NCBI RefSeq assembly: GCF_028714775.1
Contig: NZ_JAQTLS010000002.1
Span: forward strand, 1 to 64,000
Direction of reading: 5' to 3'
Length of the DNA: 64,000 bases
Source of the DNA: Thiothrix sp.
Lineage (GTDB): Bacteria; Pseudomonadota; Gammaproteobacteria; Thiotrichales; Thiotrichaceae
A program made the position numbers and the translations under genes. Below the pieces are notes generated by a model. It was not told the DNA's origin, ran no database searches, and saw only the letters and a list, made by a program, of their open reading frames with translations. This document shows positions 54,159 through 63,154 of the stretch, piece by piece (positions within the stretch are counted from its first letter, which is position 1; each line of letters starts with the position of its first letter).

Positions 54159-55084
54159 AACTGTTCCCCTAACAGGGAACGCCCATTGAGGAATTCGGCG
54201 GCTGACAAGCGCTTTCCCCCCGGCAATTGCAGGGTCAAAATGCGCACCAGGCCATCGCCCGTAGCAATGTCGATACCTTCGCGGCTTTCTGCCAGCACTT
54301 CACCGGGATTGCCATTACCAGCAACAATGCGGGAGGCAAAGAATCGCAACGGTTGTCCGTGATACAGCGTGTAAGCCGTTGGGTAAGCATCAAACGCGCG
54401 GATCATGCGGTCGATTTCCACCGCTGGCTTCGTCCAGTCGATTACTGCCTCGGCCTTGCTCAGCTTGTGGGCGTAATTGCTCAGCGTTTCATCCTGCACT
54501 TGTGGTTGTAGCTTGCCTTCGCAGAGTAAATCTAATGTGTGCAGCAGCGCGGTAGCACCTTCCGTCGCCAGCTTGTCGTGGATGCTTTGCCCTCCGTCTT
54601 GCGGGGTAATTGGGCAAACCACTTTGTACAGCATGTCGCCTGTATCCAAGCCCAAGGCCATCTGCATGATGGTTACGCCCGTTTCCGCATCGCCTGTTTG
54701 GATCGCCCGTTGGATGGGCGCAGCCCCACGCCAACGCGGTAATAACGAACCGTGGATATTCAGGCAGCCGTAACGCGGAATGTCCAGCACCACTTGCGGC
54801 AGGATTAGCCCATATGCCGCCACAATCATCACATCCGGCGCATAAGCCCGTAGCTTGTCCTGCTCTTCGGGCGCTCTCAAAGAAAGTGGCTGTTCTACCG
54901 GAATGCCTGCGTTTACTGCGACTTGTTTGACCGGGCCAAAGGTTAGCTTGCGCCCACGACCAGCAGGGCGGTCAGGTTGGCAATACACTGCCACCACTTC
55001 ATGGCGCGACCCCAGCAGGGCTTGCAGGGCGGGTACGGCAAAATCCGGTGTACCTGCGTAGACGATCCGCAACGCTTGGCTCAT
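54155..55084 (-). CDS. fmt: Methionyl-tRNA formyltransferase
   Basis: Fmt formylates initiator Met-tRNA using 10-formyl-tetrahydrofolate. The 309-residue enzyme has [14 protein letters not shown] at the start, the catalytic [19 protein letters not shown] and ALDTGDML, plus a C-terminal OB-like domain. It overlaps def and rsmB by 4 bases each, the common arrangement for the translation-start gene set. Confidence 0.95.
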   Translation of the reverse strand: MSQALRIVYAGTPDFAVPALQALLGSRHEVVAVYCQPDRPAGRGRKLTFGPVKQVAVNAGIPVEQPLSLRAPEEQDKLRAYAPDVMIVAAYGLILPQVVLDIPRYGCLNIHGSLLPRWRGAAPIQRAIQTGDAETGVTIMQMALGLDTGDMLYKVVCPITPQDGGQSIHDKLATEGATALLHTLDLLCEGKLQPQVQDETLSNYAHKLSKAEAVIDWTKPAVEIDRMIRAFDAYPTAYTLYHGQPLRFFASRIVAGNGNPGEVLAESREGIDIATGDGLVRILTLQLPGGKRLSAAEFLNGRSLLGEQF

Positions 55085-55623
55085 CCTGCCGCCACCTTGT
55101 CAGTTTGTTTGCTGGGCGGTTTGGCGCGTTCCTTTTCCCACTTTTCCATCTTTTTGCGTACCCGTTGTTGCTTGAGGGTGGAAAGGTAATCAACAAACAG
55201 TTTGCCTTGCAGGTGATCCATTTCATGCTGGATGCAGATCGCCATCAGGTCATCGGCATCCATTTCAAACACTTTGCCATCGCGGTCTAAAGCGCGTACC
55301 CGGATGCGTTCAGCGCGGGTCACATTGTCGTAATAGTCGGGAACTGACAGGCAGCCTTCCTCATGCTCAACGCTGCCCTCTTTGCTGATGATTTCAGGGT
55401 TGATCAGGCAGAGTTGCCCATCTTTCTTTTCAGAAATGTCGATGGTGATGATGCGCTGATGGATATTAACTTGGGTTGCTGCCAAGCCGATGCCTTGATT
55501 GGCATACATGGTTTCAAACATGTCATCAATAAGCTGACGGATAGCGGCATCCACGGTGGCTACCGGGGCGGCTTTCTTGCGTAAACGTGGGTCTGGATGG
55601 TGTAAAATGTTTAACAATGCCAT
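55081..55623 (-). CDS. def: Peptide deformylase
   Basis: Def removes the formyl group from new proteins. The protein of about 180 residues has the three metal-site motifs [16 protein letters not shown] and QHEMDHLQG. It ends in a long Lys-rich tail ([15 protein letters not shown]) common in gammaproteobacteria. I chose the ATG at 55623 ([14 protein letters not shown]), the standard start; a longer frame extends upstream into the leader of the divergent LysM gene. First gene of the operon reaching to trkH. Confidence 0.95.
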   Translation of the reverse strand: MALLNILHHPDPRLRKKAAPVATVDAAIRQLIDDMFETMYANQGIGLAATQVNIHQRIITIDISEKKDGQLCLINPEIISKEGSVEHEEGCLSVPDYYDNVTRAERIRVRALDRDGKVFEMDADDLMAICIQHEMDHLQGKLFVDYLSTLKQQRVRKKMEKWEKERAKPPSKQTDKVAAG

Positions 55624-55721
55624 TGTAAATACCGAAAATCTAAAAGTTCTGAACGTTCTTCGTGACCGTAGTTTATTATAAACCGCAACGTCCAACACAT
55701 AATAACCACAAGGATACCACC

Positions 55722-56828
55722 ATGCGGCATTCTTCATCTTTTTTCTGGCGAGCTTTGCTGATTGGCACGGCTTCCGTGGCGCTTAACGGCTCGGCAGGTG
55801 CTGCCCCGACCCATGATTCCTATGACAGTTACTACGGTCAGCCTGATGCGCCATCAAGGGATGTTAGCCAAACTGCGGATATTACCGTCAATCCTGCTGC
55901 GCCGCGTACCTATACCGTGCAAAAGGGCGATACCTTGTGGGGCATTGCGCGTAAATTTCTCAATACCCCGTGGTACTGGCCGGAAGTTTGGGACAAGAAC
56001 CAAAGCATTCAGAACCCGCACTTGATTTACCCCGGCGATGTGCTGAGTTTGGATTACGTGCAAGGTGGTGGCAACCAGTTGCTTCCGCGCATCCGTGTTG
56101 ACCGGCGTGGTTCTGGGGAGCCGATTTCCAGCCTGATCCCGTTCATGGCTTGGCCTCGTGTATTGGATGAAGCAACCATCAAGAATGCCCCCTATATTTT
56201 GGCGTCGCAGGATGACCATCACCTGATCAGTGAGGGTGAAACCATTTATGTCAGGAACCTGCGCAATGCCGCAGAAGGTACGCGCTGTGCGATCTTCCAC
56301 CCCAATAAAGCGCTGAAAGACCCACAAACCGGAGCAACTTTGGGCTATGAGGTCACTTACGGTGGTTACAGCCGGGTGGAACGTGTTGGTAATCCATCAA
56401 CCGCTACCATACTGGATGCCAAACGCGAAATCCGTGTTGGCGACCGCCTGTTCTTGCCGGTGGATGAAACCAGTGGTTTGAATGCCCCGATCCACGCGCC
56501 GGATTTCAAAGTCCGTGCTGACATCATTTCCCTCTACGATGCTGAAGCGATCAGCGGCAATTACATGATTGCCACCATCAACAAGGGGCAGCGTGACCAC
56601 ATACAAGTCGGGCATACACTGGGCATTTACGCTGAGGGCAAGACTGTTACCGACCCTTACCTGCGCCAGCAAACCCGTTACGGTACAGGGTTGCCCGTCG
56701 AAACCCAGCTTCCACCCGAAAAAGCTGCCAATTTAGTCATTTATAAAGTGACCGATAAGGTCAGTTACGGCTTGATACTGGATGCCACCCGCGAAGTTAG
56801 GAATGGCTATAGAATAGGCAATCCATAG
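55722..56828 (+). CDS. LysM-domain exported protein
   Basis: The protein of about 368 residues has a signal peptide ([17 protein letters not shown]) and a LysM peptidoglycan-binding domain at about 65-115 ([40 protein letters not shown]). The C-terminal 250 residues have no named motif. The family commonly stands divergent to def, as here, and its role is in the envelope. The ATG at 55722 follows AAGGA. It is probably monocistronic; a terminator lies about 180 bases downstream. Confidence 0.88.
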   Translation: MRHSSSFFWRALLIGTASVALNGSAGAAPTHDSYDSYYGQPDAPSRDVSQTADITVNPAAPRTYTVQKGDTLWGIARKFLNTPWYWPEVWDKNQSIQNPHLIYPGDVLSLDYVQGGGNQLLPRIRVDRRGSGEPISSLIPFMAWPRVLDEATIKNAPYILASQDDHHLISEGETIYVRNLRNAAEGTRCAIFHPNKALKDPQTGATLGYEVTYGGYSRVERVGNPSTATILDAKREIRVGDRLFLPVDETSGLNAPIHAPDFKVRADIISLYDAEAISGNYMIATINKGQRDHIQVGHTLGIYAEGKTVTDPYLRQQTRYGTGLPVETQLPPEKAANLVIYKVTDKVSYGLILDATREVRNGYRIGNP

Positions 56829-56951
56829 CGAAATACCTCCCAAGCTTGACAGGGAATCCCTTGCCAATAAGAAAATAAGTTTTTCATCATATACTTATAT
56901 ATTGATGATTTAGTTATGTTTTTTTGCGTGCAGGAAGGTAATCAGTTAAGC

Positions 56952-56985
56952 TGCGCACTGAGATGTTGATATATCTCAATGCGCA
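56952..56985. other. Long hairpin in the LysM-to-transporter gap
   Basis: TGCGCACTGAGAT (56952-56964) pairs with ATCTCAATGCGCA (56973-56985) in a 13-base stem with one mismatch and an 8-base loop. No T-run follows directly. It may be an operator, an RNA-stabilising hairpin or part of a double terminator with the next element. The rest of 56829-57123 shows no gene. Confidence 0.45.
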
Positions 56986-57004
56986 AGGGGGCGTTCTATG
57001 TACG

Positions 57005-57029
57005 AAACCCGGCACTGTCGGGTTTTTTT
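57005..57029 (+). terminator. Rho-independent terminator before the transporter gene
   Basis: AAACCCG (57005-57011) pairs with CGGGTTT (57019-57025) around a 7-base loop, and the right arm runs into seven T (57023-57029). This is a classic intrinsic terminator for the LysM transcript, so the sox-region genes that follow need their own promoter between about 57030 and 57120. Confidence 0.8.
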
Positions 57030-57123
57030 ATGCCCCAAGGGCAAGAAAAACGGAATATTTGGCTGGCCTCTTCCATCATGATTTCTAATTGACGGGTATT
57101 GAGAGTAATAAGGACAGCGAAAA

Positions 57124-58395
57124 ATGATGACATTTGAGACATTTGCATCCGCACAGTTAGCACTTTTGATGGCTGGTTTTGCCATCGCTTTTATCATGGG
57201 CGCCGCCGCACAAAAAACCCATTTTTGCACCATGGGCGCGGTTTCAGACTGGGTGAACATGAGCCACACGGGACGCTTGCGGGCTTGGGGCTTGGCAATT
57301 GCGGTCGCCACTTTGGGCGTCGTTGTATTGGAACTGATCGGTTGGGTGAAAGCCGATGCTTCATTCCCCCCTTACCGGGGCGGCTCGTTGGCGTGGATTG
57401 AAAACTTGTTGGGTGGCTTGCTGTTCGGGGTTGGCATGACCTTGGCAGGCGGTTGCGGCAACAAGTGTCTGGTACGGATTGGCGGGGGCAACCTCAAATC
57501 CATCTTTGTTTTGTTGATGGTGGGCGTGATTGCTTATTTCATGGTGACACCATTCCCCGGCACGGACAAAACCTTGTACTCCCTCTTATTTTACCCGTGG
57601 ACAAACCATCTGGCGGTGAATGTTGGGGCCGCGCAGGATTTAGGGACGTTGCTGGCAGGTGCTGAAAAGGCGGCGTGGGTACGTTTTGCACTGGGCGGCA
57701 TTTTTTCCCTATGGCTGATCTGGTTGGCGTTCAAGTCCAGTGACTTCCGTAGCAATATTGACTTCGCTCTGGGCGGCATCATTGTCGGTTTATGTGTGCT
57801 CGCCGCATGGTATGTCACCAGCAATATCGCAGTGAATGTGGATGGGGAAAGTTACCCGCTCAGCCAATACTACGGCGAATGGGATATGTTGGCGGAATCC
57901 GAAGACGGCAAACCCGCACAGGGCGCAACCCTTAGCCCGCAGTCATTCACGTTCGTTAACCCCATGGGGCAAGCTGTAGGTTATGCTAGCAGCGGTTTCA
58001 GCAGCACTGTCCTGACCTTTGGCATCATGGCGGTGTTTGGGATAATTGCAGGTTCTTTTGTTTGGGCATTGCTCAGCCGTGCTTTCCGTATTGAGTGGTT
58101 CGCCTCCGTCAGCGATTTTGTCAATCATGTGATTGGTGCAACGTTGATGGGCTTCGGCGGTATTTTGGCGATGGGTTGCACCATCGGGCAGGGTATTACG
58201 GGGGTTTCCACCCTCGCACTTGGCTCTTTCATCGCGTTGGGGGGAATTATCCTCGGCAGCGCCCTCACCATGAAAGTGCAACTGTACAAAATGATTTACG
58301 AAGATGAAGCCAGTTTCGGCAGTGCTTTAGTTACTGGGTTGGTTGACCTGAAACTGTTGCCCGAAAGTTTGCGCAAACTGGAACGGGTTGATTAA
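57124..58395 (+). CDS. YeeE/YedE-family (thiosulfate) transporter
   Basis: The 423-residue polytopic protein has two YeeE/YedE repeats with the Cys motifs expected to hand thiosulfate through the membrane: HFCTMGAVSDW, GGCGNKCLVRIGGG (about 114-127) and MGCTIGQGITG (about 352-362). Related TsuA proteins import thiosulfate. It directly precedes the sox genes, 26 bases before the soxK-like gene. The physiological cargo could also be another sulfur compound, or selenium-related. Confidence 0.85.
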   Translation: MMTFETFASAQLALLMAGFAIAFIMGAAAQKTHFCTMGAVSDWVNMSHTGRLRAWGLAIAVATLGVVVLELIGWVKADASFPPYRGGSLAWIENLLGGLLFGVGMTLAGGCGNKCLVRIGGGNLKSIFVLLMVGVIAYFMVTPFPGTDKTLYSLLFYPWTNHLAVNVGAAQDLGTLLAGAEKAAWVRFALGGIFSLWLIWLAFKSSDFRSNIDFALGGIIVGLCVLAAWYVTSNIAVNVDGESYPLSQYYGEWDMLAESEDGKPAQGATLSPQSFTFVNPMGQAVGYASSGFSSTVLTFGIMAVFGIIAGSFVWALLSRAFRIEWFASVSDFVNHVIGATLMGFGGILAMGCTIGQGITGVSTLALGSFIALGGIILGSALTMKVQLYKMIYEDEASFGSALVTGLVDLKLLPESLRKLERVD

Positions 58396-58421
58396 GTTTT
58401 TTTGAGGAGAGGAGGAAGACG

Positions 58422-58802
58422 ATGTTGTTGAAAGCATTATTCATAAGTGTGGCATTGGTTGTTAGCGCATCGCCCAGCTTTGCGGCTGAGCCAGCGAAAG
58501 CCGATGCTGCTCCTGCCGCAGCAGCTAAAAAAGTTGAGAAGGTTGAGTTAAAAGCCGATGCAGCACCTGAGGTTAAAGCTGCGCTTGAAGCCGCAGGAAC
58601 TGCAAACCAAGCCGTCGTAAAAGCCGGTTTCGAGTGGTTCATGAAGGAAAAATCCATGTCGGATTTGCTGCAAGACGCCATTAAATTAGCTAACGAAGAC
58701 AAAACTGAAGATGCATTGAAACTGGCAAAAACCATTTCAAAAGCTGCTGAGGCAGGCATGAAACAGGCAGAAGCGGCTAAAACGGTTGCCCCACGTCTGT
58801 GA
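58422..58802 (+). CDS. SoxK-like SoxXA-binding protein
   Basis: The 126-residue exported protein has a signal peptide ending at ASPSFAA, an Ala/Lys-rich linker to about 55, and a helical domain (AGFEWFMKEKSMSDLLQDAIKLANE ... AAEAGMKQAEA), matching in pattern the small SoxXA-binding proteins (SAXB/SoxK) that stimulate SoxXA. It sits between the transporter and soxX, where soxK is found in other sulfur oxidisers. It follows a good ribosome binding site (GGAGGAAG). Identification rests on size, composition and place rather than a firm motif. Confidence 0.6.
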   Translation: MLLKALFISVALVVSASPSFAAEPAKADAAPAAAAKKVEKVELKADAAPEVKAALEAAGTANQAVVKAGFEWFMKEKSMSDLLQDAIKLANEDKTEDALKLAKTISKAAEAGMKQAEAAKTVAPRL

Positions 58803-58854
58803 GTAAGGCCGTTAATGGTCAATGAATAGGATTCTGTTTAGAGAGGAGGTAAAC

Positions 58855-59331
58855 ATGCGAAAACTTTTTCGCAATCTGGCGATGTCGGCAGTTGTTTCTG
58901 TATTGGCATTAAGTACCAGTGTTCCGTCTGCTTATGCAGCAGATGATGCTAAAAAAGCCGATGAAGCCAAAGCAGCGGATGTGGCAGCTAAGCCCGCAGA
59001 CGCAGCTAAACCAGCGGATGCGGCAGCTAAACCCGCCGATGCTGCTAAGACAGAGGAGAAAAAGGAAGTAACGGGTAAAGACCTGGCTTTCGACCGCGCT
59101 AAAGGTAACTGCCTTGCTTGCCATATCATCGCTGGCGGGGATTTGCCGGGTAATATCGGCCCACCACTGGCGGGCGTTTCCCAACGTATCCCTGACAAAG
59201 CCAAGCTGCGTGCTCAAGTCTACGATGCACGTGTTGCCAATCCCGACACCATCATGATCCCGTTCGGTCCTATGGGTGTCATGAACGACGAAGAGATCGA
59301 CAAAGTCGTGGAATTCATATCAACACTGTAA
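58855..59331 (+). CDS. soxX: SoxX monohaem cytochrome c
   Basis: SoxX pairs with SoxA to oxidise thiosulfate and attach it to SoxY in the periplasm. The protein of about 158 residues has a signal peptide (to YAA), a low-complexity linker with repeated AKPADAA units, and a class I cytochrome c domain with the haem motif CLACH and the axial Met in PFGPMGVM. The ATG at 58855 follows GAGAGGAGG by 5 bases. The linker is unusual and probably gives flexibility. Confidence 0.9.
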   Translation: MRKLFRNLAMSAVVSVLALSTSVPSAYAADDAKKADEAKAADVAAKPADAAKPADAAAKPADAAKTEEKKEVTGKDLAFDRAKGNCLACHIIAGGDLPGNIGPPLAGVSQRIPDKAKLRAQVYDARVANPDTIMIPFGPMGVMNDEEIDKVVEFISTL

Positions 59332-59360
59332 TAGTTGCCAAGTTTCTGGAGAGAGGAATT

Positions 59361-59816
59361 ATGAAACGTAGAACATTTTTGCAAGGCACATTGGCAGCGG
59401 GAGCGGCTGGCTTGGCAGTCAGTGCAGGCTTGCTGACCCCGCGTATGGTCATGGCGGAAGGCGGCGGCGCATTTGACGCAAAAACCTTGGATGACGCGCT
59501 GAAAGCCATGGCGCTGACCCCGGAAGAATCCAAAGACATCACCATCAAAGCCCCTGAAATTGCTGAAAACGGTGCGGTAGTCCCGGTTGAAATTACCACC
59601 ACCATCGCAGATGCCAAAGAGATCAGCATTTTGGTTGAAAACAACCCGACCCCACTGGCAGCCACCTTCATCCTCGGCGAAGGCGCCACTGCTGGTGCAT
59701 CTACCCGTATCAAAATGGGCAAAACGTCCAACGTGGTAGCGGTGGTCAAGGCAGGCGACAAAGCCTATTCAGCCAAACAAGAAGTCAAAGTCACCATCGG
59801 CGGCTGCGGCGGCTAA
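59361..59816 (+). CDS. soxY: SoxY sulfur-carrier protein, copy 1
   Basis: SoxY carries sulfur intermediates on a C-terminal Cys and works as a dimer with SoxZ. The 151-residue precursor has a Tat-type signal (KRRTFLQGTLAAG) and ends in VTIGGCGG; the Cys at 149 is the carrier. It follows a GAGAGAGG site. A nearly identical second copy is at 61103-61558; the copies differ in only two residues that I see (in the signal region and near residue 130). Confidence 0.97.
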   Translation: MKRRTFLQGTLAAGAAGLAVSAGLLTPRMVMAEGGGAFDAKTLDDALKAMALTPEESKDITIKAPEIAENGAVVPVEITTTIADAKEISILVENNPTPLAATFILGEGATAGASTRIKMGKTSNVVAVVKAGDKAYSAKQEVKVTIGGCGG

Positions 59817-59834
59817 TTACGGGAGCAATCAATC

Positions 59835-60143
59835 ATGTCAAGCATCAAACTGAAAGCCAAAGTTGAAGGCGATACCGTCGAAGTCAAAGCACTGATAACC
59901 CACCCAATGGAAACCGGGCAACGCAAGGACAAAAAAACCGGCGAACTGGTTCCCGCACATTGGATCAAGGAAATCATCGTCAGCGCAGGCGACAAAACCG
60001 TGATGACCGCCAACTGGGGCGCATCCGTATCCAAGAACCCATACCTTGCATTCAACTACAAAGGTAAGGCCGGGGACAAGATCAAACTGTCTTGGACTGA
60101 TAGCAAAGGCGAAAAAGATTCTGCGGAAGCAGATGCCGCTTAA
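59835..60143 (+). CDS. soxZ: SoxZ sulfur-carrier partner, copy 1
   Basis: The 102-residue SoxZ holds SoxY in the SoxYZ complex and lets it visit each Sox enzyme. Stretches such as ALITHPMETGQRKDKKTG, PAHWIKEI, and NPYLAFNYKG are typical. There is no signal peptide; it is exported together with SoxY. The gene starts 18 bases after soxY. A second copy at 61577-61885 differs at about five to six residues. Confidence 0.97.
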   Translation: MSSIKLKAKVEGDTVEVKALITHPMETGQRKDKKTGELVPAHWIKEIIVSAGDKTVMTANWGASVSKNPYLAFNYKGKAGDKIKLSWTDSKGEKDSAEADAA

Positions 60144-60159
60144 TTACGAGGAGGTTCTC

Positions 60160-61014
60160 ATGAAAAAAGCATTTACAGCCGTAGCAATTGTCGTGGCTTT
60201 GGCAGCTTCCTCATTTAGCACAGCCCAAGCAGGCCCTGCGGAAGACTTGGCAGCATTCCAAGGTTATTACGCCAAGCTGTTTCCGAATGTTCCCGCCGCT
60301 GACTTTAAAGATGGTGCGTATGCACTGGATGCGGCATTGAAGGAACAATGGCAAACCATGGAGGAGTTTCCCCCTTACGAACCTGACGTGGATGCAGGTA
60401 AGAAAATGTGGGAAACCCCTTTCAAGGATGGCAAAACTTACGCAGATTGCATGGGTGATGTGAAAGCCGTCCGTGGTAAGTTTCCGCACTATGACGCAGA
60501 AAAAGACACCATTGCCACACTGGAGGGCGCATTAAACGCCTGCAAAACTGCGGGTGATGGTGAAGGTTTCATGGATAAAGAGGGCAAGCCGCTGCTGAAC
60601 AAGGGCAAGATTGCCCAATTGGCTGCTTACATTGCGATGGAAGGTCGTGGTGGCAAAATTGACATCCCCACGCCAGAAGGCAAAGCTGTAGCATGGTATG
60701 ACAAAGGCAAAAACTTCTACTACGCTAAACGTGGTCAGTTGAATATGTCTTGCGCGGACTGCCATACTTACAACGCGGGTAAAAAGATCCGTGCTGACTT
60801 GCTCAGCCCTGCAATCGGTCACGTTACCCACTGGCCTACTTACCGTTCTGCGGATGGTGAAATCACCACCTTGCACAACCGTTTTATGGGTTGCAACACC
60901 ATGGTGCGTGCCAACAAGTTCAAGGCGCAAGGCGACGAATATAAGGCATTGGAATATTTCCTGACTTATATGTCCAACGGCCAAGAATGGAATGGCCCCG
61001 GTTCACGTAAGTAA
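60160..61014 (+). CDS. soxA: SoxA cytochrome c subunit
   Basis: SoxA with SoxX makes the thiosulfate-oxidising, SoxY-loading enzyme. The protein of about 284 residues has a signal peptide (to TAQA), a Cys pair in YADCMGD and NACKTAG where other SoxA carry a first haem, and one c-type haem motif CADCH with the active-site Cys in MGCNTM. It is therefore of the single-haem type. The ATG at 60160 follows GAGGAGG. It is followed by a strong hairpin and then the second soxYZ. Confidence 0.95.
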   Translation: MKKAFTAVAIVVALAASSFSTAQAGPAEDLAAFQGYYAKLFPNVPAADFKDGAYALDAALKEQWQTMEEFPPYEPDVDAGKKMWETPFKDGKTYADCMGDVKAVRGKFPHYDAEKDTIATLEGALNACKTAGDGEGFMDKEGKPLLNKGKIAQLAAYIAMEGRGGKIDIPTPEGKAVAWYDKGKNFYYAKRGQLNMSCADCHTYNAGKKIRADLLSPAIGHVTHWPTYRSADGEITTLHNRFMGCNTMVRANKFKAQGDEYKALEYFLTYMSNGQEWNGPGSRK

Positions 61015-61037
61015 CAACCGACGTTCGATCTGACAAT

Positions 61038-61073
61038 CGCAGAAAAGCCCGGCTCATGTCGGGCTTTTCTGCG
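61038..61073. terminator. Perfect 14-base-pair hairpin after soxA
   Basis: CGCAGAAAAGCCCG (61038-61051) pairs fully with CGGGCTTTTCTGCG (61060-61073) around an 8-base loop. The stem itself contains A4/T4 tracts that could act as a U-run in either direction. It ends only 29 bases before the second soxY, leaving little room for a promoter, so it may attenuate rather than stop transcription or protect the 3' end of the soxA message. Confidence 0.75.
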
Positions 61074-61102
61074 ATGTTGAAGTTTTTATTGAGAGAGGAA
61101 TT

Positions 61103-61558
61103 ATGAAACGTAGAACATTTTTGCAAGGCACATTGGCAGCGGGAGTGGCTGGCTTGGCAGTCAGTGCAGGCTTGCTGACCCCGCGTATGGTCATGGCGGA
61201 AGGCGGCGGCGCATTTGACGCGAAAACCTTGGACGACGCGCTGAAAGCCATGGCGCTGACCCCGGAAGAATCCAAAGACATCACCATCAAAGCCCCTGAA
61301 ATTGCTGAAAACGGCGCGGTAGTCCCGGTTGAAATCACCACCACCATCGCAGACGCCAAAGAGATCAGCATCTTGGTTGAAAACAACCCGACCCCATTGG
61401 CAGCCACCTTCATCCTTGGCGAAGGTGCTACCGCTGGCGCATCTACCCGTATCAAAATGGGCAAAACGTCCAACGTGGTAGCGCTGGTCAAGGCAGGCGA
61501 CAAAGCCTATTCAGCCAAACAAGAAGTCAAAGTCACCATCGGCGGCTGCGGCGGCTAA
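61103..61558 (+). CDS. soxY: SoxY sulfur-carrier protein, copy 2
   Basis: Nearly identical to copy 1, with the same Tat-type signal and the GGCGG end holding the carrier Cys. Two residues differ (a Val for Ala in the signal, a Leu for Val near residue 130). The start, ribosome binding site and spacing are copied too. It follows the hairpin at 61038-61073. It may raise SoxYZ dosage or serve other partners, since SoxYZ is used in several steps. Confidence 0.96.
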   Translation: MKRRTFLQGTLAAGVAGLAVSAGLLTPRMVMAEGGGAFDAKTLDDALKAMALTPEESKDITIKAPEIAENGAVVPVEITTTIADAKEISILVENNPTPLAATFILGEGATAGASTRIKMGKTSNVVALVKAGDKAYSAKQEVKVTIGGCGG

Positions 61559-61576
61559 TTACGGGAGCAATCAATC

Positions 61577-61885
61577 ATGTCAAGCATCAAACTGAAAGCC
61601 AAAGTTGAAGGCGATACCGTCGAAGTCAAAGCACTGATGACCCACCCAATGGAAACCGGGCAACGCAAGGACAAAAAGACCGGCGAACTGGTTCCCGCGC
61701 ATTGGATCAAGGAAATCATCGTCACCGCAGGCGACAAAACCGTGATGACCGCCAACTGGGGCGCATCCGTATCCAAGAACCCATACCTTGCGTTCAGCTA
61801 CAAAGGTAAGGCCGGGGACAAGATCAAACTGTCTTGGACTGATAGCAAAGGCGAAAAAGACGCAGCGGAAGTCGATGCCGCTTAA
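61577..61885 (+). CDS. soxZ: SoxZ sulfur-carrier partner, copy 2
   Basis: Copy of the first soxZ with scattered changes (ALMTHP, IIVTAG, AFSYKG and the acidic tail KDAAEVDAA). All core features are kept. It ends the second soxYZ unit; a hairpin lies 26 bases downstream. No soxB or soxCD follow in the window. Confidence 0.96.
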   Translation: MSSIKLKAKVEGDTVEVKALMTHPMETGQRKDKKTGELVPAHWIKEIIVTAGDKTVMTANWGASVSKNPYLAFSYKGKAGDKIKLSWTDSKGEKDAAEVDAA

Positions 61886-61910
61886 CGCGCTATTCCCGCC
61901 TTAACCGTTG

Positions 61911-61947
61911 GCTTTATCTTTCCGGTATGTGGCTGGAAAGATAAAGC
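61911..61947. terminator. Hairpin after the second soxZ
   Basis: GCTTTATCTTTCC (61911-61923) pairs perfectly with GGAAAGATAAAGC (61935-61947), leaving an 11-base loop that can close further by a G-U and G-C pair. No long T-run follows. It most likely marks the 3' end of the sox transcript. Confidence 0.65.
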
Positions 61948-62050
61948 GCTATATCCCCTCCACTATTTTTCTGAGTCCCCTGCACGTTTCCTGCAAACGC
62001 TTTACCTACACTGGCGCGGTATCATTTCCTCGAAGCATAAAGGTACTGCC

Positions 62051-63073
62051 ATGTTTCATGCGATTTTGCGGCGCGTATTCCGTCAAGTGTTGCTGCTTTT
62101 CTTGCTGCTAGCCACGGTTGTATTGGCTGGGGCAAGCTGGATCGACGGGGAAATCTTTTCGCCGCCACGCCGCGCTTTGCAGAGCTACCATCTGGAACGC
62201 CTCCAGCACCCAGCCGCGTTTGGCTTGAAAATCCGCAGTTACGCTTGTTTGGCAGGTAAAGTACCGTGCCTGCTGGTGGAGCCGGATGCGCAAGCTGGAG
62301 CGGGAGAACGTGGACGAAAACTCCGTCAGCAACTTGCCGACAAAGGCATTACCCCGCCTGCTTACGGGCAAGTGCGTGGCACGATGGTACTGCTGCACGG
62401 TCGGAACATGCGTAAGGAAGACCTGCTGCCCGTGGCAGAGCGCTTCGTTGCTGCTGGTTTCCGCTGCCTGATTCCCGACCTACCTGCACATGGCGATAGC
62501 CCGCTGTTGACGGTGGCGTTTGGTGGGAGTGCGTTTGAACGCAGCTTGCCACGTAAAATATTGGCGGATGCGCGGCAACATTTCGCCTTGCCTGCCGAAC
62601 CCGCAGCCTTATGGGGCATGTCGATGGGGGGCGCATTTGCCGTGAGTGCCGCTAACGAATCGCCGCAAACGTGGGATGCGCTGATCGTGGTCAGCAGTTT
62701 CGGTACGTTGGAACAGGTGATGGATGTGCAGGTTCCACGCCGCTGGAAAACGCTGGTAAGCAAGCTGTTCCCGGCGCTGGATGCTGCCCAGCAATTGCGT
62801 GGACAACCTGCGGTCAGCCATCTCAACCCGCAGGAATGGGCGCAAGGCGTACATACCCCAGCGCTGGTCGTGCATGGAACCCGTGATGCTTTCATCCCCT
62901 TGGTGCAAGGGCGTAAGTTGTACGATGCGCTCGCCAGCCCGCACAAACGCTGGCTTACGGTAGATGGTGGTGGGCACACGAATGTACTGGGGACAGCGAT
63001 GCCGTTGTATGCGGAAATGGGAGGCTGGCTGTTGCAGACCATCCCGCCACAATCTCTTGCTAACAACCGCTAG
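62051..63073 (+). CDS. Alpha/beta hydrolase with N-terminal membrane anchor
   Basis: The 340-residue protein has an uncleaved signal or anchor (VLLLFLLLATVVLAGAS) and an alpha/beta-hydrolase domain: oxyanion region TMVLLHGRNM, nucleophile Ser in WGMSMGGAF, acid Asp in VHGTRDAFIP and His in DGGGHTNVLG. It resembles serine esterase/lipase-type enzymes working at the periplasmic face; substrate unknown. It is not obviously linked to the sox genes apart from position. Confidence 0.82.
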   Translation: MFHAILRRVFRQVLLLFLLLATVVLAGASWIDGEIFSPPRRALQSYHLERLQHPAAFGLKIRSYACLAGKVPCLLVEPDAQAGAGERGRKLRQQLADKGITPPAYGQVRGTMVLLHGRNMRKEDLLPVAERFVAAGFRCLIPDLPAHGDSPLLTVAFGGSAFERSLPRKILADARQHFALPAEPAALWGMSMGGAFAVSAANESPQTWDALIVVSSFGTLEQVMDVQVPRRWKTLVSKLFPALDAAQQLRGQPAVSHLNPQEWAQGVHTPALVVHGTRDAFIPLVQGRKLYDALASPHKRWLTVDGGGHTNVLGTAMPLYAEMGGWLLQTIPPQSLANNR

Positions 63074-63154
63074 CGGCTGGAGTAAACAATTGGCTTGCAA
63101 ACCTTTTTGCAGTGCCATAATCTCATTGGCATCCACCCTCAGGAGCTTATCATA

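Larger units (their letters stand above)
59349..60143 (+). repeat. soxYZ duplication, unit 1
   Basis: This 795-base unit covers the ribosome binding site of soxY through the stop of soxZ and matches 61091-61885 at a constant offset of 1742 bases, with few differences, many at third codon positions. The homology stops right at the ribosome binding site and at the soxZ stop. Confidence 0.9.
61091..61885 (+). repeat. soxYZ duplication, unit 2
   Basis: Second unit of the direct repeat with 59349-60143. soxA and a hairpin lie between the units, so recombination between them would remove soxA plus one soxYZ. Confidence 0.9.

Noticed and set aside
57124-61885. Complete sox pathway in this cluster
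   Set aside because: soxB and soxCD are not present; only transporter, soxK-like, soxX, soxY, soxZ and soxA are here, so full thiosulfate oxidation needs genes elsewhere.
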